A stretch of 64,000 nt of DNA from Trichomonas vaginalis G3 (taxonomy: Eukaryota; Parabasalia; Trichomonadida; Trichomonadidae): NCBI RefSeq assembly GCF_026262505.1, contig NC_067204.1, positions 22,413,300-22,477,299 on the forward strand, read 5' to 3'. Positions 9,336 to 22,300 of this stretch are shown one piece after another (within the stretch, counting starts at the first letter, position 1; the number at the start of each line of letters is the position of its first letter). Under the pieces are notes generated by a model, which was not told where the DNA came from, made no database searches, and worked only from the letters and a program-made list of their open reading frames with translations. Both the position numbers and the translations under genes were made by a program.

Positions 9336-11210
9336 ATACATACTCGTAATTTTTCATAAATTTCTCGATACACATTTTTTAAAGGTACAGTCACTTCCTT
9401 CCAACCAAAATTTTGGCCTGAAACTCTAGCTAGAGACTATACATAGCGTATATATGTAGATGTTTGAGTTTGGAGAAAATCAGCTAATACAATCTTGAGT
9501 TATATTATCTCCACGAATTTTCTACAGAACTCACTTATACATCGAAACGAGATGATTCAGTACAAGAAGTAGATCAGTTTTATATCATAAAATGAATCAT
9601 ATATCAAAATAATGCGAAGAATTGAAACAATTTACAATATTGCTATAAAATTGAAGCTTACTATATATCGAACTTTATAAAAAGCATATCACGGATCTCA
9701 TATATTAACTACAATCTTAGAATTACGTTTTGAATCTTCTAAATTGAAGATAAAATAGACTAAAAACTTGATTTATACTCTTTTTATCAGAATGTTTTAT
9801 TGATTTAGCTTACATTTATTCACAATCTAACACGTTTGGTTCAAAATTACGTATTATTTGGATTGATATTTGTGTATGAAATTATACTTTAAAATTGACC
9901 GTTAAATTCATCATATCATATGATAGGAAGTAAAACTGTGGTACTCATTCTGTTCTATTTCACAGATGAAAATTCCAAAAAAAATTCGAAAAAAGAAAAA
10001 TAAATATCAAAGCTTTGATTTTTCACCAGGAGAAATCTATTTTGAATATTTTTTGGAAAACCAAGATGAAGTATTATTGTACAAACTTGGAATTCGAATC
10101 ATTTCCAAGTGAAAAAAGCCAATAATTTTTGATTTCCATATTAATTATCTTTATTCTTCAATACAAAGCAAATTAGATCTCAGATATTTTGATAAAAATG
10201 ATATGTGCATTAGGAATTTCTATATTTTTTAAAGTAAATAAATAATGTCTTTATTTCACCAACAACAAGTAAATATAATAATCGTATCTAAGTTAATCCA
10301 TAAATGTTTCGTAATTTTTATTGTCTGTAATATCAATTAATAACATTAGATAAGATATCAAATTTCAATATTAAATAATTCTCATGAAATTAGAGTAATT
10401 GTCTGGTGAATGAATATTACTTAGTAAGAAATCACTTCTGAAAAACTTCATGAAAGCATTTAAATATCGCAATTTAATCTCTCCAGAAAAATTGTATTAG
10501 CCGAATTACTGCATATTTCAACAATGTATTCACCATTTGAATGCGATTTATATATCTGATTATCTAACAAAAATTTTGGCTGGATACCATGCAGTGGAAA
10601 TTTCATTTTTTATTATATGCTTCTAAAACGTGATTCATTGTTTTAATCATTTTTGAAGCTATCTTATTACTGTGAATGGTTTTTAACGATATTTACTGAA
10701 ATTGCAGAATATAATCAGCCCGAAGAGGGTTCATCCGAATCAATATGCATTGAGAAAGTATAGATGGCTATGTTCTATTGCAATGTCACATTGAAGGCTT
10801 TTTTAATAAAATACATAGGGAGATTGGACGCATGTAAATACCCTAGATATTTTTTTTTTGAAATAGTCCAACTCGACTTTTTTCAAATTCAGAGACTTTA
10901 ATTAGGAAAATACATAATAGCATATAGTACATATTACTGATATGGGTTTAACTTGTTTGACGGTTATACTTAATATCATCTATTGAAGACAAAAGAAATA
11001 CCTTATATAATAGTATTACTAACACCCTGCACACTTTCAGACCAAAAATTAGTAAACTCATTGATTTTGGTTTGTGGAGTTTACGTATCGTTGAAGTGCA
11101 CCCTTTAAATTTCATGCAACAATCATACGTGCTCACATTAATTATTTATTTGATTTAAGTAACTTTCAATAACGTCCTACCTCTGTTAAAGAATTGCAAT
11201 GGTAGTTTAG
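9336..11210. other. Gene-poor interval
   Basis: About 1.9 kb of AT-rich DNA. I see no convincing gene, inverted-repeat pair or RNA gene. A 62-codon minus frame at 10948-11136 is not supported by a clear family. Confidence 0.5.
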
Positions 11211-11868
11211 ATGTGCCAGTGAATCATGAAGTTAAGCAAAAGTATTCATATCCAACGGAGTTTCCAAAATGGACAGAACCAGTAGAAGAACTATCTCTTG
11301 GAATCACCCAAGACTCCATAAAATTTAATCGAAATTGCAAACTATTTCAATTTCTTCGATCTCAATATCCCTATAATATCAGATTGGTAAAGCATTCCAA
11401 TGATCGGCTTATGTTCAAAGGTTGCAACTTGTATATCTTCAATAATCTTCTATATCTTAACATGTTTGTTAAGATGAATGATGATGAAAGAAGTTTTTGG
11501 GAAAGTATGCAATCAAAACCTTCATTCGTTCTTTGAACGCGTGTAATTATACGATGGCATGTGAAATTCTCAATTTATATGCATTTCTTGTAGGTGGAGT
11601 CATATACAGATATGCGAAACTTATAGGTGCAGAAGAAGTAAGCGAAGAGATCAAAACATTCGCAAAATGCTTCAGAATGTATGATGATTTTGTGATCAAT
11701 CCATATGGGAATTACCTAACTTTCAATTATTCAGATGGTATGCAAAGAAAATATTTTATTGATCCAGATATCCTCCATTGGAAATTGTCTATGATGGTCC
11801 TGTTTTTGAATAAAATTTCTTATTTTCCAACTAAGTATACTATACATGATAGTTGCCATTTGGAGTGA
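11211..11868 (+). pseudogene. Frameshifted gene of unknown family
   Basis: Two overlapping frames lie in series: 11213-11536 (107 codons, no ATG of its own) and 11497-11868 (123 codons, opening at TTG). The first ends in a stop just as the second becomes protein-like, as expected from a single frameshift near 11500-11536. The ATG at 11211 reads only three codons in its own frame. The first part carries FQFLRSQYPYNIRLVKH and LYIFNNLLYLNMFVKM; the second NLYAFLVGGVIYRYAKLIG and EEIKTFAKCFRMYDDF. I do not recognise the family. It is likely a decayed gene. Confidence 0.5.
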
Positions 11869-12044
11869 TAAATTAGGCTGCATCAATAATTTCTTATATT
11901 TCTGTAATGACGAGCAGAAAGGAAGCGATAAGTAACCCTCGGAAAAAAGAATAGGAGTGTCACTTTTCATGGGGGTTTCATTTAAACTTGTTATTTTTAA
12001 GATCATATTCATTAATAAGCTTTGATATAGATTTTTATTTCCGA

Positions 12045-12052
12045 TCATTATT
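12045..12052 (+). promoter_or_regulatory. Putative initiator of the 12086 gene
   Basis: TCATTATT, ~40 bp before the ATG, agrees with the trichomonad initiator consensus; a second TCA at 12054 is a weaker alternative. Confidence 0.4.
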
Positions 12053-12085
12053 GTCAAAAATTTTACTTTATTTTTTGTTGATGAA

Positions 12086-15000
12086 ATGAATTTGCCAGAA
12101 AAATTCCCTTTAAACATGTTACCTCAGGTATTAGATTGCATTTCCAACTACAATAAGCAAACTTTGTTGGAATTCAATAAGAAACTCGCTTCTGAAGAAA
12201 AAAAATTATCAAAAGAGGACATTAAAACATTTAATCAAAACATTATCGATAAAATTCTTAATTCTCAAGCAGCCAAAGATATTGGTAATGGACTTTTGTT
12301 CCTAATTCCATGCAGTCGACTCCCTGTCAAACAAATCTACGAAGCAGTATTTAAAATACAAACTTACAACAAAAAAGTTCGTATTGAAAAGACAATTAAA
12401 CATCTTCGAAAGCTATTCAACCAAGAAAACAGTTGTTTAAATGCATTCGGCTCATTTTTCACTCCAGATCGTTGCAGTTACATTCATTTCCTTATCATGG
12501 CTCATATTTTCAATAACGCGAGCAAAGATACTAAAAAGAATGTGATGGCAACGTTTATTTCTCTTGCACCAAATTTTGATAAGAATGCATTGACGCATTT
12601 AACTCCATTTATATCATCAATTAATCAGAGTATGTTTTTTCAATTCGTTAGGCCATATTTGGACTCAATGATGCTTAGATCTGCCGAAACTATTGTACAA
12701 TTCATTCCTGACTTCATCTTACCGCTACAATTCTCGATCAACTACTTCCCAAAGAGGACATACTCCAACTTTATCGAAACATTATCAAAATTATGCGAAT
12801 CGCAAAACCAAAATTTGGCTCTTTTAAGCCAAACTACGCTTTCTAAGATAGCTAAGAATATTTCTCCGAAATGTATTTTACTAAATTCGAAGTCAATTGT
12901 CGCTTTCTACTCTCATATCGATCCTTATCCAATATCGATCTCATTAGCATTACAAATCCTCAACTCTAAGCAATATTCACCTTCAGCACGAATAGAAATC
13001 AAGTACTTCCTCAAAAGAGCTATCGAAATCTCATCAGAATTCTTTGATATCGACGATTTTATAAATAATGTCGTAATTCCAGAAAAAGACTACTCATTGC
13101 TTTATTTAATAGCAGATAAAAGCAAAAACCATGACAATATATTGAATTTCATTAAAAATATTAACGATCCTTACATAAAAGTCCTCAAATTGAAATATAA
13201 CAACGAATTACCATCAGAAAATGACATTTCAGCACTTCTTACTCCGAAATTACTCAAAGAAATGAACAAAATCGATATAAATTTCCTTGATGTCATTTTT
13301 GGACTTACTTACAAGATTTATCCAGAAACAATCGCTAGAGGATTGATTTCTGCATTAAATCTGACTAATTTCCAGTCTCAAATCTTTGATTGCATCAAAA
13401 AATATTTGAATGAATATAATTCTACGTTTGTTAATGCAATTCTTGCTGCTTTCAGGATTAGAACGCCATCAGATTTATTAAAACTTGATATTAACCCTTA
13501 TTACTTTGATAAATTGACCTTAAATCAGAAAACAATGTTATTAATCGCTGGATACAACTTGGAAGATGATGATCCCGAACTAGTTCAGAGTATCATCAAC
13601 ACAAATGATGGAGAATGGGGTAAACAAACAATAAATGTCTTGATAAAATTGGCAAGTCGACCAAAATGCCACGTAGAGATTGTTAAATGGCTAAACAATC
13701 AGAACATTTCACCAGAATACGTGAATCTCTACATAATGATCATAAAATCGTTCAATTTGGAGTCGGATAGAGAATTAATCGAAAAAATCTTTTTGAAGAA
13801 CAAAGGAGAAAATACAGGAGAGAACTTCTTAAGAGGTATACTCGAAAACATACCACGATACAAGAATTCCTCCGTAATTATCTCAAAAGCCCTTTCAAAT
13901 CTCGATAGAATTGAAATGATGAACAGGAGAATCCTCAATTCAAGTATTCCTCAGTCCAGGAATATGAACGAATTCGATTTCATCCTTTTCCTTCCATTTA
14001 TGAAACATTTATTATCAGAAAATGACTATATTTCAAGAAATGCGGCCAGAATACTTGCAGAATTCTCATATATACAGTTTGACCATCACGAATACTTCAA
14101 TTATGTGGTTAAATATGTTGATAATGCTTTGATCGTAGATTATATCGTTATGTCAAAGCTTGATGAGCAAACATGCAACCAGGTAGCACATGTTCTTGTC
14201 AAATCCAAGGAATTATCAAAGATTGCCCTTGAAAAATTTGAAGAAGATGACAGATTTAAGAATTCTCTTCCAGTTTGCGTATTAACTATGCATGAATTGT
14301 ATTCTTCATCTCTTCCACCCTTCAAAGACTATCTTTCTATAATGGTTGGCTACAAATTAGAAACAGATACAGAAACTTGCCCGGCAATCGCCTTAGCAAT
14401 CGAAAAATCTCCTCAATACCAGCCTAACTTTGAAGAAAACATCAAACTCTTACTTAACAATTCCATTTTATACCCTAAAATTGTTCTTAAAATTTTATCT
14501 CACCTTACAAACCTCAAAAACATGACCAACAGTATCCTAGAATGCGTTTTTGCCATGAAAAAAGACGATATAGATCCAAAGGACTTCAATACATTGATGA
14601 TTCCAAAAGTTACTCAAAAATATCCGGACGAAATCATCAATTATTACTTCAAACAGCCCAATTTCGAGCATGTCCACAAAGATACCTTCAAATGCCTCAA
14701 GAATGCATTCATGTCTTCCCATACTTTACCATTAAATCTCCTTGAAAAACTTGAAAGGTACGTCAACTCAAGTTCATCCGACCAAACAATTTCTATCGTC
14801 ATCGAATGTATGACAGTTTTACAAGTACAGAGTCCTAAGGCTATCGAGCAGCATGCCACACATATTATAGGTACTCCTGAAGCATACGATACATCTTTGG
14901 TCGCATTGAACTTCCATTTCGCGAAATCCCAGAACAAAATAAATTTACTCAAAAATTGGATCACTTCACCTGTGAAAAAAGACAACCAAAATGGTCTTGA

Positions 15001-18000
15001 AACATTCAGATACATATTCCTTAACGAGAGTGAGAAAGAGAACGCCAACTCTCTGTTGTTAGAACTAGTTAAATACTGTGATAGTTCTGATATTTCAATT
15101 GTTAATTCCGCAAAAAGTTGTTTGATGACTGCGGCTTTGACACTTGGAAATGACGCTTTAAGTCCAATTGTTCCTTCTATGATGGATCTCCTTGAATCGA
15201 GTCTTCCTGAACGCGCGGAGCAATCAATTATAGATGTGTTGATGGCCATTGGAAACAACCACAAAAACTTGTTTTTAGTTCACATTGACAATGTTTTCAA
15301 ATTAATTGCTGCAAAAGGAAAAACAAAGAAAATTGAACCGTTTCTGAATTTCCTGGATGAAACATTGTATAACAGTGAATACCCTCCTATACTAAGAATC
15401 ACTTTCAACGCATTGTTAAAAGGAGAAAACACCGTTGAAATACTCAACAGAATACTTGAAAACATCGATGAAATTAATAAATTCGATGAACTTGCTGTCA
15501 CTTTTTGTCATTTAATCTCGAATTGTCTTGTTTATAATGACATGAATATTAAGATCAAGACATACCAGATTTTGTCATTATTGAATCTACATGACGAAGA
15601 ACTGTTGAATGTCATTGATAGATTCGTTGCAATTCGAAATGACCAATATCGAAATCAAATTTTCGAACATTTCAAAGTTTTCGCGTCCAGATTGAATTTG
15701 GAGATGAAAGAATACGTGTACAACCAGATCTGGAAGTTCGCACAAGAGTACAAGACATCAGGATCGAATGGAACAAGTCTTTGGCTCAGTTGCATCATAT
15801 CAGAACTCAATGACACATCGAAATTGGAAATTTTGTTGAATACTTTGAATAATCCAAATATAAATTCAAGTTTACAAGAAATATTATTAGGAACATTGGA
15901 CAAATTATATGATTTGAAGCCGAGTTTGCTCCAGAACTACAATATCTCCATAGAGAAGACAGTCATTAAACAAGTTGCATCTGAATTATTACTCAAATCA
16001 ATCATGAAAAAGATTTCAGAGCAATTAAATGATGTAAATAAATCAGAATTTGTTATGAATGTCATAAATGAATTGACAAACAAAAGACAGACGACGAGAG
16101 ACATGTGTTTGTCAATTCTTTATGATCTTAAACATAACTACAACATGCTAAGTCTTTCTGTACTTGAAAAAGATATTTATTTCGCTTTGTGCGCTGCAAT
16201 AAACATCTTCCATTTCTCAAACGATGAAAATGCAAAGAAATTGTATTCTTTCATCGACAAAAACATCTTCAAAGACTTGTATAGAACCAATTTCGACTTG
16301 TACTTGGGTAACTACTTAAATGTAAGTGAATTAGAACCCTTAGTTCTTCCTGTTCTCATCAAAATCTTCAATGAAGCTTTGAAGAAATACACTTACAATT
16401 CAGTAGATACAAAAGAAATTGTCGATTCTTGGAAGAACGTGCCTAACTTTGAAGAACAATTAAAGAGAATTGTTAAGTCAAAAAAACTTACATCATATGG
16501 TCTTAACATCTTAATAACATCAATTAATAATGTCAATTGTATTGAGGAAGATAAAACTCTTGTGTCTGAAGTTTCTGGGTCAAATTACAGTCCAAGAATT
16601 CCTTTATCTACTGACACGATTAATTTGATATGTAACAAATTAATGGATGTGCCTCCAGGATCTCAAGATGCTGAGAATATCTCAGGTGTTTTGTTCTTGT
16701 ATCCGTTCTTAATGGCTTATCATAAAAATAATGAACAAATCGAAAAATCAGTTTTCCTTAAATTGGCCGAACAAAACGGTTTGAGATCAAGTTATTATGA
16801 ACGAACGAAAACACCTCAAGAGTCGTATATACATACATTCGGATCCGGCTCATCCAAACCTATAAAGAGCCAGTCAACATTGCGTTTAGGAGTGTTCACA
16901 AAAAGCTACAAAAATGCTTTCATAAGAATTGGAACTTTATTCGGCGGCCGCGAGATCAGAAATTTCCCTCCAACAGAGCCATTGATGGTAGACATGTTAC
17001 TTTATATGAGCAAGTACAACTCTAAGTTCTTTGTCAACCAGACAGCTCCTTTCGAGTTCCATTCCAGACTGTTATCTCTCATGTTTTCCACACAAGCTGA
17101 TTTATACACAAATTGCATGAAAATTGTTTACGAAGTTTTGACGAATTTGACAGAGTTCAAAGACAAAATCACGTACATTGAAACGATGACTAAGTTCTTT
17201 ACTACACAGAAAGTTACATCATCAACAAAACTGATCAAAGACGAGATCATTTTCTACATAATCAAAGAAATATTCCCTAATATAGAAACATGTGACAAAA
17301 TGGTGAATTTCTTAACAGCTGCTTTTCCTTTCATCAATGAATCAGTTAAAGAACAATGCGCAACAACAATTGTCACTAAATTCCTTGTCGCCATCAATAC
17401 ATCAACTATTTTGAACATTCCTACAGCGATTTCTTTGTTTTTCTCATATGTAGACAAAAGTTATGGAACAGCAACTTTGATAACTGTTTTAAGTATCATA
17501 AAAGAAAGCGAAGATCCAAATATAATGAGATGTGATTTGTTAAATGTCGTTGATAGAATCATAGAAAGTTATGTGAATGTTAATTACGTGATTTTGCTGT
17601 TGAGTCAGAACTTGAATGATAAGATTTCCCATTTAGTTCTTGAAGCAATTTCTCATGCACTAGGAACATTGAATACAGTAACTCTGCCTGAAGCAATGCA
17701 AGGATTTTTGGATTTCTTAAATAATTTGTGGACAAAAGTGTCACCTTTTTACAATAATCCAAGAGATTTAAACAAAGTTTATGTAGCAAAAATAGGAGCA
17801 CAGATTATTAATTTGTTGGATAATAATGATAAGTTTAATATTGTTAATTTCTTGTTCGAGAAAAACATTGATATTTCAGTTGTTTCCATTTTTTATTCTA
17901 CATTGAAATCTCCAAAAAATTTCAAGAACGACAAAGCTCTGGAAGCAGCCAAAAAGTCTATGTTTGATTACTCAAAGACTATTGAAATTCTACAGATCTT

Positions 18001-18379
18001 GCAGTTCATGACTGATGTTAAAGTTATCTCTAATTTGGATAGAATGATTTATTTAGTCAATGCTTTGTTTAAAGGAAGTTACGCAGTTCCAATGATGTGT
18101 TACGATGAATTGAAGAGATTGGCTCCGGAAATAAGACAGATAAAGATCGAGGATTCTTCTGTTTTAGTGTCTGGAATATATTTCGCAATGAAGAGCTGCA
18201 AAGATATTCCAATACAACTCTTGAGAAAAGCAAGAGAAACAATAAGAGAAATATTGATTGGTTCTTCTGAAGCTGATGCACAAAAAGCGACAAAATTCAG
18301 AGAAGATTATTTCGAATGGATAGGAAAAAGCGATCAGAACATTGTACAAGATTTTAAGAGAGAAATCTCTGAAAAATAA
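12086..18379 (+). CDS. Giant HEAT/ARM-like alpha-solenoid protein, 2097 residues
   Basis: A single uninterrupted frame from an ATG. The whole protein is a run of paired amphipathic helices with HEAT-like spacing, for example SALNLTNFQSQIFDCIKKY, YISRNAARILAEFSYIQ and IVNSAKSCLMTAALTLGND. I see no catalytic motif, transmembrane segment or signal peptide. Large solenoids of this kind serve as scaffolds in trafficking, translation control or cytoskeleton regulation. The end (residues ~1900-2097) is helical and charged and offers no diagnostic domain. I cannot tell which HEAT family it belongs to; a profile comparison would be needed to separate GCN1, maestro-like and other solenoids. Smaller opposite-strand frames inside it are shadows. 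Confidence 0.9.
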   Translation: MNLPEKFPLNMLPQVLDCISNYNKQTLLEFNKKLASEEKKLSKEDIKTFNQNIIDKILNSQAAKDIGNGLLFLIPCSRLPVKQIYEAVFKIQTYNKKVRIEKTIKHLRKLFNQENSCLNAFGSFFTPDRCSYIHFLIMAHIFNNASKDTKKNVMATFISLAPNFDKNALTHLTPFISSINQSMFFQFVRPYLDSMMLRSAETIVQFIPDFILPLQFSINYFPKRTYSNFIETLSKLCESQNQNLALLSQTTLSKIAKNISPKCILLNSKSIVAFYSHIDPYPISISLALQILNSKQYSPSARIEIKYFLKRAIEISSEFFDIDDFINNVVIPEKDYSLLYLIADKSKNHDNILNFIKNINDPYIKVLKLKYNNELPSENDISALLTPKLLKEMNKIDINFLDVIFGLTYKIYPETIARGLISALNLTNFQSQIFDCIKKYLNEYNSTFVNAILAAFRIRTPSDLLKLDINPYYFDKLTLNQKTMLLIAGYNLEDDDPELVQSIINTNDGEWGKQTINVLIKLASRPKCHVEIVKWLNNQNISPEYVNLYIMIIKSFNLESDRELIEKIFLKNKGENTGENFLRGILENIPRYKNSSVIISKALSNLDRIEMMNRRILNSSIPQSRNMNEFDFILFLPFMKHLLSENDYISRNAARILAEFSYIQFDHHEYFNYVVKYVDNALIVDYIVMSKLDEQTCNQVAHVLVKSKELSKIALEKFEEDDRFKNSLPVCVLTMHELYSSSLPPFKDYLSIMVGYKLETDTETCPAIALAIEKSPQYQPNFEENIKLLLNNSILYPKIVLKILSHLTNLKNMTNSILECVFAMKKDDIDPKDFNTLMIPKVTQKYPDEIINYYFKQPNFEHVHKDTFKCLKNAFMSSHTLPLNLLEKLERYVNSSSSDQTISIVIECMTVLQVQSPKAIEQHATHIIGTPEAYDTSLVALNFHFAKSQNKINLLKNWITSPVKKDNQNGLETFRYIFLNESEKENANSLLLELVKYCDSSDISIVNSAKSCLMTAALTLGNDALSPIVPSMMDLLESSLPERAEQSIIDVLMAIGNNHKNLFLVHIDNVFKLIAAKGKTKKIEPFLNFLDETLYNSEYPPILRITFNALLKGENTVEILNRILENIDEINKFDELAVTFCHLISNCLVYNDMNIKIKTYQILSLLNLHDEELLNVIDRFVAIRNDQYRNQIFEHFKVFASRLNLEMKEYVYNQIWKFAQEYKTSGSNGTSLWLSCIISELNDTSKLEILLNTLNNPNINSSLQEILLGTLDKLYDLKPSLLQNYNISIEKTVIKQVASELLLKSIMKKISEQLNDVNKSEFVMNVINELTNKRQTTRDMCLSILYDLKHNYNMLSLSVLEKDIYFALCAAINIFHFSNDENAKKLYSFIDKNIFKDLYRTNFDLYLGNYLNVSELEPLVLPVLIKIFNEALKKYTYNSVDTKEIVDSWKNVPNFEEQLKRIVKSKKLTSYGLNILITSINNVNCIEEDKTLVSEVSGSNYSPRIPLSTDTINLICNKLMDVPPGSQDAENISGVLFLYPFLMAYHKNNEQIEKSVFLKLAEQNGLRSSYYERTKTPQESYIHTFGSGSSKPIKSQSTLRLGVFTKSYKNAFIRIGTLFGGREIRNFPPTEPLMVDMLLYMSKYNSKFFVNQTAPFEFHSRLLSLMFSTQADLYTNCMKIVYEVLTNLTEFKDKITYIETMTKFFTTQKVTSSTKLIKDEIIFYIIKEIFPNIETCDKMVNFLTAAFPFINESVKEQCATTIVTKFLVAINTSTILNIPTAISLFFSYVDKSYGTATLITVLSIIKESEDPNIMRCDLLNVVDRIIESYVNVNYVILLLSQNLNDKISHLVLEAISHALGTLNTVTLPEAMQGFLDFLNNLWTKVSPFYNNPRDLNKVYVAKIGAQIINLLDNNDKFNIVNFLFEKNIDISVVSIFYSTLKSPKNFKNDKALEAAKKSMFDYSKTIEILQILQFMTDVKVISNLDRMIYLVNALFKGSYAVPMMCYDELKRLAPEIRQIKIEDSSVLVSGIYFAMKSCKDIPIQLLRKARETIREILIGSSEADAQKATKFREDYFEWIGKSDQNIVQDFKREISEK

Positions 18380-19349
18380 TGTTTTATTATATCTTTTTAT
18401 TTAACGGATAATTAAAATGTAATTTATTTTATTTTCGATTTTGAACATAACATCTCATCTAGTTCATCCATTCTTCTTGCATTCTTCGACCTGGATCTTT
18501 ATCCAGTTAAATATCTTTCTGATGTCATCCTTCAAATATGCAGGTGAGTATAATTGGAGTTGCGGTCGCGAACACTTTCAGAGATTTGGTGGTTGACATT
18601 CTTGGCCTTCTTGTTTTCGAATGAGAGAGTGCTATTGACCAACTGGTTCACTGAGACTATTTCTTCTGAGCCAATATTCACAAGATTATGGTTGTTTATA
18701 TTATAAATATACATAGAAAAAGTTAAGTATTCGCTTAAAGAGGAGATCATCAATTCATTAATATATATTTTTTAAATCATGTTTGATAAGAATTAATTGA
18801 GATGAAATATAATATCTCAATTTTATATTTACGGGAATGGAATATTATATTTACGCGTGTACAAATGAATAGATATATTACCATGTCTGAAAAACAAAGA
18901 AAATGCAAACAAATCAAATATCTATATAAATTTAACATAAAGAACAATTGTAACTAAGGAAATACATAACTTTACTGAAAATTCGAAACATTCTAAGAAG
19001 CTAATGATAAGCTTATTGCATAAAATTAGAAATATTTAAAGAATATTGAAAATTTATAATGGATAGCAACCATCCAGTTCGTATTTCAATATGATGCATA
19101 TATTGGCAACGAACATTGTGATTATTACAGCCAGAGTAGCAAACTTGGAAATGCAATATTTGAGCAATAATTTTTTAAATGAATTTTGCCCTCATTTTAT
19201 CATAATTCTTAATTATCGCTTCAATATTTGGATACGTCTAAACAAGTATTATCATATGATATAAAAAATTCGTACATACGTTAAATAAGAATTTGAGAAG
19301 TTTACGAGAATTTACTGAGGAAAATAATCGTCAGCCAAAATTATTGCAA
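18380..19349. other. Intergenic interval
   Basis: About 970 bp, AT-rich. A 72-codon minus frame with an ATG at 18750 is present but shows no recognisable features. No other element seen. Confidence 0.5.
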
Positions 19350-22300
19350 ATGTCTTCCTCCAAACGCAGAAAATCCGGCCGCGCTTCACGTAGTTCAAGC
19401 CATGAGGAATTAGAGTTTTCAGATACCTCTACAGAATCAGAGGAAATGGAAGAATTAAATGATGAAGAAGAGCAAAAACCAGAAGAAGAAAAGCAAAACG
19501 CAGAAAAACCAGCTCCAAAATTACCATTCTTCCTATCCTACTTCAATCCTCCTGAGGGATTGCCTGAACCTCCGATACCATACGAGCCTCCACCGCCACA
19601 GGTACAAGCTATCATTGGTATGAAGGAAGAAGAGAACGAACCATCGCCTGTAGATCAAGTTTACTTCACTAAATGGATTGGTAGAGCTTATATACATGCA
19701 TCATATGAATGTCAAGAGGATCTTAAGCAATGCGATGGTGGAGACTTAGCTCTTAAGAAGTTCAACAACAAGCTCAAAGGATTTGGACTTACAGCTTCAA
19801 CATCTCAGCCAGAATTATCTACTTTCGACCCAGACGATATTAACAGCGGCTGGTTTGAAGTTGATCGCATTATTGCACATGAAAACAATAAATACCTTGT
19901 CAAATGGGGCAACTTACCATACGATCAAGCCACATGGGAATCAGAAGAAGATTTACCAGAGCCAAACAAGATTGACGAGTTCATAGCTAGAAAGGACCGT
20001 TGCGCGCCAATGCATACACCTGATGAGCCTAAAATCGATTCAAAACTTTACACAAAAATCGAAACTCCTTTGGAAGATAAGCGCGGAAACACTCTTCGCG
20101 ATTACCAACTTCAAGGCCTTAACTGGCTTCGTTACTGCTGGTACAATCATTACAATTCGATCCTTGCCGATGAAATGGGTCTTGGTAAGACTGTACAGCT
20201 TGTTACTACTCTCATAGAGGTCTCCAAGGCATCAGGCATCAGAGGACCATACTTAGTTCTCGCTCCTTTGTCCACATTGCACCACTGGGAGAAAGAATTC
20301 CAAAATTGGTCAGATTTGAATGTGATTGTTTACCACGGCTGCCCGCTCGCCAAAGAGGTTATACAGCGCTACGAACTCTGCAAGATAGAAAACGGCGTAA
20401 GAGATACAGAAAAACTGAATTGCGAAGTTGTTATCACAAACTACGAAACGTTTATGTCTGATTTCGAGATATTCCGCAGGGTAGAGTGGAGATACCTCGT
20501 TCTCGATGAAGGACATCGTTTAAAGAACCATCAAAGCAAATGCTACGGATTATTACAGCAATTATCATACAAACACTGCACATTACTTACAGGTACACCT
20601 ATACAGAACAATGTTGAAGAGCTCTGGTCTCTTCTTCACTTACTTCAACCAGAACTTTTCGATGATCTTCCTGCTTTCCTTCAAGAGTTCGGCCAAATCG
20701 ACAACGCCCAAACTCTTCAAAATCTACAGCAAGTCATCAAGCCATTCCTTCTCAGAAGAAAAAAATCCGACGTAGAAACAACAATTGCAGCCAAAGAAGA
20801 GACAATTATACAAGTCGAGCTTACTAGGACACAAAAGACCTTCTACAGAGCATTCCTTGATGAAAATCGTGATGTTCTACTCTCACAAATTACATCAGGT
20901 GCATTACCTTCATTAAAGAACCTCATGATGCAGCTCCGCAAGGTCTGCAACCATCCTTACCTCATCAAAGGTGCAACAGATACCATTTTGGAGCAATTTA
21001 CAAAGGCATCTCCAGAAAATACTCCCAAATCAGACATAGAACTCAAAGCGCTCGTCCAATCATCCGGCAAACTCATTCTCATTGACAAGCTGCTACCGAA
21101 ACTCAAAGCAGATGGTCACAAAGTCCTCATTTTCTCCCAAATGGTCAAAGTATTAGACATTTTAGAGGATTACATCGCAATCAAGGGCTACAAATGCGAG
21201 AGAATCGATGGAAGTGTAGCAGAAAACGACAGACAAGCAGCTATAGAGCGTTTCGGAAACGATCCAGACGCATTCATCTTCTTATTATGTACAAAAGCAG
21301 GCGGAGTAGGTATAAACTTGACAGCAGCTGATACTGTGATCATCTACGATAGCGACTGGAACCCACAGAACGATATCCAGGCCCAATCTCGTTGCCATCG
21401 AATTGGACAGACACAAAAGGTGAAAGTATACAGATTGGTAACTCGCGGAACGTACGAATTGGACATGCTAGACAGGGCGTCCAAGAAACTTGGCTTGGAT
21501 CACGCTCTGTTGGACAGTGTCGAAGTATCAAATAATCCGAAGATGGAAGCTCAAGAGATTGACAAGCTTTTAAGGCGTGGAGTGTATGATATCGCTAATG
21601 ATGATGATACGGAAATCGAAAAGTTCTGTGCTGCTGATATTGACCAAATTTTGTTGGATAGATCTCATGATTTGAAGACGAATGAATCGAAGACCGATTC
21701 TAGCTTCTCCAAAGCCACGTTTAGTGCAGAGACAAACGACGGAATCGATGTAAAAGACAAAGATTTCTGGCAGAAGATGATGCCGAAGATTACAATGAAA
21801 GTAGAGAAGCCCCTTGAGCAGAGAAGATGCCGCCAGCACAAGACGCAGTCAACAATCTACGAAAGCGATGATGGAGATGACGATAAACCAAGAAGAAGAG
21901 GTTCAACGCCATCAGGCATCCGCCAGTACATCAGAGATATCTGTAAGCATGGTTTCAAAGGCTCTGCAGGCGAAAGAACAGTCCTTTACACCGCAGCAGA
22001 AAAAGCATTGTTGGATCCAGCCGACGTAGCCATTATTTTGCACTTGCTGAACATCGAATCGTTCGACGACAGACCGGAAGACATTGTCACCATGCAGGAG
22101 AAGTATTCCGGCTCTCTCAAGGAGTGCATTGAGAAACAAAATTCTATAATTGGTCGGACAATGCTCTTTTACAATTTATCATTAATTCTCACCGGCTGTG
22201 CAGAAGACCTCAAAACATGGCCTGTCAGCGGTGTAGATGATGATCCTCTCTACGAATACGCATTAATGTACGCAGTTGCCAAAAACGGCTTCGTAGATGC

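Noticed and set aside
10948-11136. 62-codon minus ORF, faintly like a BspA leucine-rich repeat (FKGCTS)
   Set aside because: Only one short match, no repeat periodicity and other frames do not continue it.
18532-18753. Minus ORF between the HEAT and CHD genes
   Set aside because: Longest reading starts at TTG; no recognisable features. The ATG form is 72 codons and compositionally unremarkable.
19293-19349. N-terminal extension of the CHD protein
   Set aside because: It begins at TTG; the ATG at 19350 opens a typical basic nuclear-protein start.
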